A stretch of 64,000 bases of DNA from the NCBI GenBank assembly GCA_000507305.1, contig DF239323.1, forward strand, positions 62,001-126,000, in the 5' to 3' direction. Source of the stretch: Breviolum minutum Mf 1.05b.01. Taxonomy: Eukaryota > Sar > Dinophyceae > Suessiales > Symbiodiniaceae. Numbering within the stretch: the stretch's first letter is position 1; each line of letters begins with the position of its first letter. The notes beneath the pieces are model-generated. The model saw only the letters and a program-made list of their open reading frames with translations, was not told the DNA's origin and made no database searches. Below, one piece after another: positions 58,360 to 64,000 of this stretch. Both the position numbers and the translations under genes were made by a program.

Positions 58360-58520
58360 GGAACTTTTGGGGACACCGGGAAGGCCATTTCATGCCTTGA
58401 AGATTTGGGTTTCCGTGATGTTATGGCCTCTCCTTTACGGATGAGCGATATGTACTATAATCAACATAAAACGATATCCCAGATGCTCAATGATTCTGGC
58501 CTATTTACCTACGTTTCTAG
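58360..58520 (+). CDS. candidate exon ending at a family B element
   Basis: Frame GTFGDTGKAISCLEDLGFRD VMASPLRMSDMYYNQHKTIS QMLNDSGLFTYVS ends AG exactly at the B element's GT. Removing 58521-58621 gives a stop a few codons on. No donor other than B's GT is seen. The residue pattern is strongly protein-like; family unknown. Confidence 0.4.
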
Positions 58521-58621
58521 GTGGTGGTTTCCAATATTTTTTATGTTCATCCCTATTTGGGGAAGATGATCCAATTTGACTACAGTAATATTTTTTCAGA
58601 TGGGTTGAAACCACCAACCAG
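58517..58621. mobile_element. family B MITE
   Basis: CTAGGTGGTGGTTTCCAATA to GGTTGAAACCACCAACCAG. Confidence 0.8.
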
Positions 58622-58640
58622 ATTTGGGTAGTTTTGGGGG

Positions 58641-58680
58641 TAAACGTAACGGTAAATATCCCATACATTGAGCATTTGGG
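58641..58680. mobile_element. family A right half
   Basis: GGTAAATATCCCATACATTG then AGCATTTGGG. Confidence 0.4.
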
Positions 58681-58832
58681 TTTTTAGGCATGAGAAATAT
58701 GAGAGCCCAAAGCAGTGATTTGACCCTACCAATCCGTACCATCTGGAATTTTTTGGACTTTATGTCATTATCGGATGATGCAATCACTGCAACATCCACT
58801 GGTTCACAGCTTTGCAATGCTTTGCTAGTGGC

Positions 58833-58925
58833 TACACTCCTGTAAACTGCAAATAGCCCATGGAAGTCCACCATTTTGGATGGGTATTTACCATGGAAGA
58901 TGGGGATTTCCATGGGCAAGCTGTT
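58833..58925. mobile_element. family C-related hairpin
   Basis: TACACTCCTGTAAACTGCAA left; ATAGCCCATGGAAGTCC pairs loosely with GGATTTCCATGGGCAAGC. Confidence 0.4.
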
Positions 58926-59147
58926 TCGTTTTTTTTTTTCTGCATGCAAAGTTCCATGACGTATATATCACCGCAGTTCTGGATGACTTGCTTCCAACAA
59001 CGGATTGGTGAATCTTCCATAGAAAACTCTTCAAATCATACAGGATATCAGGATTGTGATTCGCTTACTGAGCCAATGGCTAACCTTTTAAACCTCTAGG
59101 CCGCGATCACATACTGCATAGCAAATGAATCCACACTTTGAGAACTT

Positions 59148-59163
59148 CCACCCCCCCCCCCCC
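59148..59163. repeat. poly-C tract
   Basis: About 14 consecutive C. Confidence 0.8.
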
Positions 59164-59205
59164 TCGCAGCCCGAAACGGCCATTTGAAAAGGTTTTTCTT
59201 TGCAG

Positions 59206-59315
59206 GCACCAATCTGAAGATAACCCATCCAAAACCTGTCAACCCAACTGCCCTAAGTATCCTGACCCCTCAATGGCCTGGCTTTTTTGAGGTTTTCTAC
59301 CCCTGCGTCATACAG
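59206..59315 (+). CDS. candidate internal exon
   Basis: Strong acceptor AAGGTTTTTCTTTGCAG, two bases, then TNLKITHPKPVNPTALSILT PQWPGFFEVFYPCVIQ to donor CAG|GTTCGT. Phase defined at both ends. No family recognised. Confidence 0.43.
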
Positions 59316-59533
59316 GTTCGTTCACGCTTCCATTGGAGGGTCCAATGATCCTTAGGGTGGATAAAATTTCCAACCCCCCAAATCAAAAAGATCCACGATA
59401 TCCACGTCTCTCCAGGAAAACCAACGAATGCGAGAGGCGAACAAAACGGATGTTGGGGATGTGACTTCCGCCGAAAGATGTGAAAAAAACACATGTCTTT
59501 GCTTGGGTTTATAGGGGTTAAGTTACCTATATA

Positions 59534-59633
59534 CCCATAGAATCCATGGGAATGGTATATGTACCTCCTGTACATTTGGTTGATTTTTATGGTAAATGTA
59601 GGGAAATATACTAGCATACATGGATCCTATGGG
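59534..59633. mobile_element. family A MITE
   Basis: CCCATAGAATCCATGGGAAT opposite AGCATACATGGATCCTATGGG. Confidence 0.75.
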
Positions 59634-59797
59634 CGATAGGTATTGGGTTTGCTGTATATCAGACGGCATTGTTTTAGGTGTCAGCGCCTCTAAGAGGCCG
59701 TGCGCTGTCTCATTTTTTGCACTTACATCATGAAGTTGATGCTACGTGACGTGAGGGTTGGGGGTGGGGTGGGGTGGGGATGATGACTTTCCTTGAA

Positions 59798-59930
59798 CTT
59801 GCACACATGGTGGATGCTACGCAACTCTGTTTGTCTTGTCATTGCACACATGGTGGATGCTACGCAACTCTGTTTGTTTTGTCATTGCACACATGGTGGA
59901 TGCTGCGCAACTCTGTTTGTCTTGTCATTG
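59798..59930. repeat. 43-bp tandem repeat, three copies
   Basis: Units start GCACACATGGTGGATGCT at 59801, 59844 and 59887; they differ at two positions (T/C, A/G). Confidence 0.9.
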
Positions 59931-60113
59931 CAACAGTGTGACCGAATCTGGTATCACGTCAAGAAGGCCATCCCCAAGACTCTAAAGTCACGGTCAGTCC
60001 ATGGATATGTCAATACCAAAGGTATCATGTCCTATGTCTATGCATGGATGTGGCGTCGTGACTGCAAGCAAAGCTTGTACAAAAGCTTGGGTGACCTGTG
60101 TGGCAACATGTGA
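59931..60113 (+). CDS. candidate terminal exon
   Basis: After CATTGCAACAG-like sequence the frame CDRIWYHVKKAIPKTLKSRS VHGYVNTKGIMSYVYAWMWR RDCKQSLYKSLGDLCGNM ends at TGA 60111. Basic, aromatic-rich. An overlapping frame from ATG 60001 is open for 118 codons. Confidence 0.3.
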   Translation, partial: QQCDRIWYHVKKAIPKTLKSRSVHGYVNTKGIMSYVYAWMWRRDCKQSLYKSLGDLCGNM

Positions 60114-60224
60114 CGCAACGAAGTTTCGCGCAGGCGATCTTGGAAAAATGGAGCAAAAATGCAGCAAAAGTAGAGATAATTGGCTTTGGTCGGTAACCCT
60201 TACAGGGAATTCAGGTCATCACAT

Positions 60225-60420
60225 TTACATTTCCAAAAGAATGAATTGCAAAACGCATGGGTTTTTAGCAAATCCTGCAAACAGGAGGGTTGAAACATCA
60301 TCAAAAACACACGGCCTCTTACGGGCGCCGTCACCTCGTTTTAGTAATGGTTTATAATCAACAATTCCATGGGACCATTCTTTTAATGTTCTTGGACTTC
60401 CAGGGAATATGTACTCCTCA
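60225..60420 (-). CDS. candidate coding segment
   Basis: Minus frame EEYIFPGSPRTLKEWSHGIV DYKPLLKRGDGARKRPCVFD DVSTLLFAGFAKNPCVLQFI to TAA 60225. The plus frame over the same bases is open as well. Confidence 0.25.
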
Positions 60421-60475
60421 AATCGTATATAGGTTACGTAGCCATACGTAGCCATTGGCCCGGTCAGAGATCCCA

Positions 60476-60595
60476 ATGACAGGTTCCCCAACCCCAGCCC
60501 TCCGCAAGATCACCCTGCGTTGTGGAATAGTGCACGACCTACCAACATGTGAAGATTCACGTGGGAATACGTGGGACCACCAGACAGGTCACTAA
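60476..60595 (+). CDS. candidate short ORF
   Basis: ATG 60476, MTGSPTPALRKITLRCGIVH DLPTCEDSRGNTWDHQTGH, TAA 60593. GC-rich. Confidence 0.22.
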   Translation: MTGSPTPALRKITLRCGIVHDLPTCEDSRGNTWDHQTGH

Positions 60596-60893
60596 ATGTT
60601 GGAGTGCATCAAAGACTTTGTTTGTGAGACAACTTTTGATGCCTTTCCCACATTAGCCTCCAAGAGTACCGAATATCATCACGGATACTTGCTATGGAAA
60701 CGTATGGAACGGTCGGAAAGCAATAACTCTGCTAAGGCATTTGTTGAATATTCCAAATGGATAAATGGATCCTGATGGCACGATTTTTTCACCATCCATT
60801 GTTGTGTTTTTGAATCGCTGAAATTTAAATCTGACTCGGATTGAGTATTTCAAAAAAAGAATTGATCGACCAATTGCATAATAAACATAACCA

Positions 60894-60992
60894 AGATGCT
60901 CCATGTATGAACTATTTGTCTATACATTTACCATGTATTTACGCCATTAAGCCATTAATGTAGGTAAATGTTCATACATGGAGCAGATGGGT
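60894..60992. mobile_element. family A MITE (CTCCATGTATG variant)
   Basis: AGATGCTCCATGTATGAACTA opposite TTCATACATGGAGCAGATGGG. Confidence 0.65.
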
Positions 60993-61057
60993 TAACATGT
61001 CATCCTTGCTCTTCTTCTGTGGACTCTACCAACCATGGCCACATTCCATCCTTTCAG

Positions 61058-61156
61058 CCTCTTAAAGATATCTCTAGGTTCACCTGCTGTTGGAGAGTTT
61101 CGAAAAAACAGGAGCAAACATTGATTCGTGAAAACTACGAAAAGATGATGGAGGAG
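61058..61156 (+). CDS. candidate internal exon, 99 nt
   Basis: Acceptor CACATTCCATCCTTTCAG and donor GAG|GTGAGG are both canonical; phase 0 at both ends. The frame PLKDISRFTCCWRVSKKQEQ TLIRENYEKMMEE is also open upstream to the A element. Helical, charged. Unidentified. Confidence 0.45.
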
Positions 61157-61229
61157 GTGAGGTTGGTTGGTGGTGTGGAACCTCCTCAAAGATGTATAAT
61201 ACTAGATACAATGTATAATAAAAAAGTGG

Positions 61230-61290
61230 TACCCTCCCTGAAACTAAGATAAACTCAACTGCCCCTGCAAAATAACTGGCTATAGAAGAT
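61230..61290. mobile_element. family C left half
   Basis: TACCCTCCCTGAAACTAAGA; the right arm is not found. Confidence 0.45.
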
Positions 61291-61328
61291 ATGAATTATG
61301 TTGTTTTTTCTTTTGTTGGAAGGCTTAA

Positions 61329-61460
61329 CACCCCTGAACTTGAACAGCAAAAGCCCCTGAAAATGGATGGTTGGAAAACGATCCTTTCCTATTGGGGATT
61401 CGGTAGACTTTTCAGGGGCTGAAACGCTACGCCCGCTACGCTGGGCTCGTTTGCAGGGAG
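61329..61460. mobile_element. family C MITE, divergent
   Basis: CACCCCTGAACTTGAACAGCAAA opposite TTTGCAGGGAGTGA; inner AAAGCCCCTGAAAATGG/TTTTCAGGGGC. Confidence 0.45.
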
Positions 61461-61746
61461 TGAGTCCGAGTCCCTTTCGTCTACCTGAGAGCTGATCGTG
61501 ACTGTCAACCCCCGCACTTAAACAAAACAAAAACAACTTGATTGTTGCAGCAGATGCTTGTTTTATATATATTACTACAGCAATCCTGAATATGTGGTGA
61601 ATGATGCTTTTTGCATAGACTGACCTCAACTGAGTAGCTGTTTTTTTGTTTCATGGAGTGATTGGAGGTTAAATTCAAATCATGCAGCTACAGCATGCTA
61701 CAGCTACATCACTCCGCCTAACCATTGGCAAACCTACTAGGTAATC

Positions 61747-61808
61747 ATGGCAGCCTTAAGGTCGCGACCTTTCAACTCCCCCCGGATGGTTGGTTGGTTG
61801 TCCGAAAG
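61747..61808 (+). CDS. candidate first exon
   Basis: ATG 61747: MAALRSRPFNSPRMVGWLSE, Arg/Ser-rich and free of acidic residues until its end, like an organelle-targeting start. Donor AAAG|GTAGTG at 61808/61809, phase 2. Joins in phase to 62089. Confidence 0.37.
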
Positions 61809-62088
61809 GTAGTGAGTTTAGGAAGGAAAGTCATTCCCAAAATGGCCCAGATGTAAGAGTAACCAAAGGGAAAAGGCCTGTCAAGGATTTATCATATAAA
61901 TTGCCCAGATGTAATCCCTTTTAAAAAGCACGGAAATTCCTTGGGTTGATGAACGTGGGGTGTTTCAAAAAAATGCAATCTATATACTACAAGACTTCTA
62001 AAATTGGAATTCTTTTAGTTTCGGGGATTTAAGTTTTTGCCCCAGGTATTATATATTTGAATATGTTTGATGTGTTTTACTTATAAAG

Positions 62089-62223
62089 ACCTTGCTCCCA
62101 ACTGGCACATTTGATACCTCACCGCCAGACGGAGTTGAACGAGGTGGACGCAATCAACAGAGGAAACTGGGGAACTCAATCGGAAGGATGTTCTCATGGT
62201 GGTGGGTTGGACAGGAGAAATAG
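62089..62223 (+). CDS. candidate second exon
   Basis: Acceptor GTTTTACTTATAAAG. In the phase set by the first exon it reads PCSQLAHLIPHRQTELNEVD AINRGNWGTQSEGCSHGGGL DRRN to a donor-like ATAG|GTACGA. All frames are largely open here, but only this one fits both the first exon and the donor. Confidence 0.37.
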   Translation, partial: TLLPTGTFDTSPPDGVERGGRNQQRKLGNSIGRMFSWWWVGQEK

Positions 62224-62445
62224 GTACGAAACGAAGATATTTGAGCATTGACCGGTTGACCCTAATTTATGTATGCTGTATGGGGATGAAAAACTACCCA
62301 GTTATGTCGGGAGTATTTCATATGCCATGACAGATCTCGGAACCTGACCCAATCAGGATGACTCATGGTTCATGTCAGGTAACGGTTGGTTCATGCTGCC
62401 ATTGCTCAGCTAGCTAATAATGAATTGGTTGGTTTAAAACGATTG

Positions 62446-62567
62446 ATACTATTGTTGATGGTTCTGTCAGAAATCCCAAACAACCACCTGGTACGTATAA
62501 AACCTTGTAAACAATGGGAAAAATTACCAACCTCAACTGGATAGCCGGATTTCTTTCATCAACAGCA
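62446..62567. mobile_element. family D MITE
   Basis: TATTGTTGATGGTTCTGTCA to TTCTTTCATCAACAGCA. Confidence 0.65.
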
Positions 62568-62664
62568 TTATAGATATGAAATTGGGATGTTTCACATGGA
62601 TTCCAAGAAAGTATGGTGGAAAGAAATCGTTGAAGAACAGCAATGAGAAGATATAGTTATTCAG

Positions 62665-62760
62665 ATTATATTAACTGGATTGCACATGATTATACTACCC
62701 AGTAGTATGGGGATTATATTCGTCATCCACTAAATCAGGATTTCATGGGATAGGTGACAG
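62665..62760. repeat. family I repeat, decayed
   Basis: GATTATACTACCCAGTAGTATGGGGATTATA (62690-62720). Confidence 0.4.
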
Positions 62761-62856
62761 CCGTTTCTTTTCCACCTTTTCAAGATCCCATTCACGTGAA
62801 AATCTGACATGATTTGATTTCTGGTGGAACTCAATGCTTTTTGCTTGTAGTTTAGG

Positions 62857-62901
62857 GTAGGCAAATGTAGGTAAATACACCAGCCCCATTGAATGTTTGG
62901 G
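62857..62901. mobile_element. family A right half
   Basis: GGCAAATGTAGGTAAATACACC then CCCATTGAATGTTTGGG. Confidence 0.4.
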
Positions 62902-62904
62902 ATA

Positions 62905-63398
62905 CTATATATGGGTTAATTTATCGCCATCTTGGTTTGCAAAATAGAGGTGACAAATGAGATCCAAATCAAAAAAGACTCCTAAGTGAAGAAGTTGGAT
63001 CGACAAAATATGCCTAGAAGACCAGGGAAGTCCAAAAACGACTACGTTTTATAAGTTTTATACGTGTTTGTCTTCTTGCAAAGACCATTGTTTTGCAATG
63101 GTTAATTTGCAAAGGCTTTTTCATGGGTTTAAAATCAACACTTCAAGGTGACTAATGTCAAATGGACATACGACAGGACACGGTGAAAGTGCCCATTCAG
63201 CTGTGATATATTAAATATCTAGCGCAGAGGAACTAATGGTTTGTTTCTAGGCACCACTTTGGAGATACACATGTTTAACATCACCACCCCCTTATTTATC
63301 AAAATAGAGTTTCGGGTGAAAACTGTAAATTACATGAATCAAAAAAAATATTCCCCCCCAAAATCCTGCATGAATATATCCCTTTAGGCGTGGTATAT
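62905..63398. other. no firm gene
   Basis: AT-rich spacer. A short ATG frame at about 63157 (MSNGHTTGHGESAHSAVIY) has no further support. Confidence 0.3.
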
Positions 63399-63516
63399 GT
63401 TGTTTTTACACCCCAAAAAATCTAACAGGAAGATACCAAAACTGCGTCATAATTTCAAGGGTGCCACCATTTTGGGGCCCTCCAAGCCGTTAGGTTTTTC
63501 CTGGGTGTAAAAACGA
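63399..63516. mobile_element. family C-related MITE with long arms
   Basis: GTTGTTTTTACACCCCAAAA opposite TTTTCCTGGGTGTAAAAACGAC. Confidence 0.6.
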
Positions 63517-63554
63517 CATTTTTTTCAAAATCCCACAACTGCTTCCCGCTGCAG

Positions 63555-63618
63555 TTGGAGATTCCTAACAGAAAATCTCCGATGCCGGATCCAGGCGGAA
63601 CAACAACAAGCGACGCAG
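63555..63618 (+). CDS. candidate internal exon
   Basis: Acceptor CTGCTTCCCGCTGCAG, frame LEIPNRKSPMPDPGGTTTSD, possible GA-type donor GCAG|GATTCA. Weak. Confidence 0.22.
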
Positions 63619-63721
63619 GATTCAATCCACCAAATGGAAAAAAACAGGGGGCGCGGGGGTCGTTAGTTTGACATATGTTGAAGTAAGAACGAAATGATGA
63701 ACATGTATTTTTTATATTTTT

Positions 63722-63910
63722 TTGTTTCGAAAGAAGTTGGGGGCTGAGTTTGAATGCAATTTGATCTTGATTTCTGATTTGCAGTTTGTCTTTGACGGTA
63801 CTTCACGGTTATTGTTGGTCACATTAGATTTTGCTAAAAAACACAAATCAATACACATCAATCAGCAACTGCAAGATGCACTTTTTTCTAGAGATCCAAT
63901 CACCTTCTGA
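63722..63910 (+). other. open frame of unclear status
   Basis: 62 codons to TGA 63908. TTGATTTCTGATTTGCAG at 63783 is acceptor-like and is followed by FVFDGTSRLLLVTLDFAKKH. May be the start of an exon continuing past the window. Confidence 0.2.
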
Positions 63911-64000
63911 GAATGGTAATGGAACCTAAATACCTTGGTGAGGAGGTGATTGTAGACCCCAATCATCCTTTGACAAGGTGATTGATGTGATTGGATCCCT

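Noticed and set aside
60438-60462. CGTAGCCATTGGCC resembles part of the dinoflagellate spliced leader
   Set aside because: Only the CGTAGCCATT core agrees and the TTTGGCTCAAG end is absent; the same string CGTAGCCATA occurs next to it, so a chance duplication is more likely.
61255-61629. 124-codon minus-strand frame
   Set aside because: Overlaps two C-family hairpins; only a short GC-rich part (about 61430-61530) looks coding, with no boundaries.

Overview
The window looks like nuclear DNA of a dinoflagellate, most probably a Symbiodiniaceae alga. The evidence is a Ty1/copia-type Pol end of the kind common in these genomes, sparse exon-like islands of about 60-220 nt in long AT-richer spacers, exon ends compatible with GT-AG and sometimes GC-AG introns, and a very high load of short hairpin elements. 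This is inference from sequence character; I recognised no diagnostic species marker and no spliced-leader sequence.

Layout. Bases 1-1358 hold the 3' end of a retrotransposon: the C-terminus of a copia-like RNase H, then a second ORF with a cysteine/histidine knuckle and one membrane span. From about 1.4 kb onward the window is a mosaic. The commonest component, roughly 90 copies and fragments, is short inverted-repeat elements (MITE-like) in recurring families. I name the families A to R here. A: arms with GGATCCATG and GTATATTTACC, ends CCCATAGG/CCTATGGG. B: ends CTAGGTGGTGGTTTC and GAAACCACCAACTAG. C: TA-CCCTCCCTGAAACTAACAT with its inverted end, plus a related subfamily ending in ACACCCTGGAAGATTAACAT. 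D: TA-CTGTTGATGG/CCATCAACAG-TA. E: GGGTGTTTCC plus GGTACCCC. F: TA-CTTGGAGGATCATCCCAG, about 160 bp. G: CTTGGATGTCCC. H: GGGCCCC-TACCAG, TATAACC-rich. I-R are families with few copies. C, D, F and G sit at TA, which fits Stowaway/Tc1-mariner-type non-autonomous elements. Several copies are nested in one another.

Between the elements are exon-like islands on both strands. I list those supported by open frame plus plausible splice signals, a start or stop codon, or phase agreement between neighbours. The better ones are at 30.5-30.9, 46.7, 51.3-51.8, 52.8-53.1, 58.1-58.5, 59.2, 61.06 and 61.75-62.2 kb (+) and at 5.3-5.6, 33.0-33.6 and 38.9-39.1 kb (-). None has a recognisable family except a Walker-A-like motif at 5.3-5.6 kb. 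Chance open frames of this size are common, so confidences are kept low.

Other features are a class-II-like tRNA or tRNA pseudogene (2.2 kb), an inverted array of a 10-bp motif (28.1 kb), a compound 470-bp inverted-repeat element (31.9-32.3 kb), a 43-bp tandem triplet (59.8 kb), and a 533-N gap inside an AATG microsatellite flanked by identical 140-bp sequence.

The most interesting signal is that element families B, D and R have ends that read as GT...AG. Open frames run up to the GT side of B at 48.1 and 58.5 kb, and across R at 52.94-53.02 kb the frame is phase-consistent. These MITEs may therefore be spliced as introns (introner-like).
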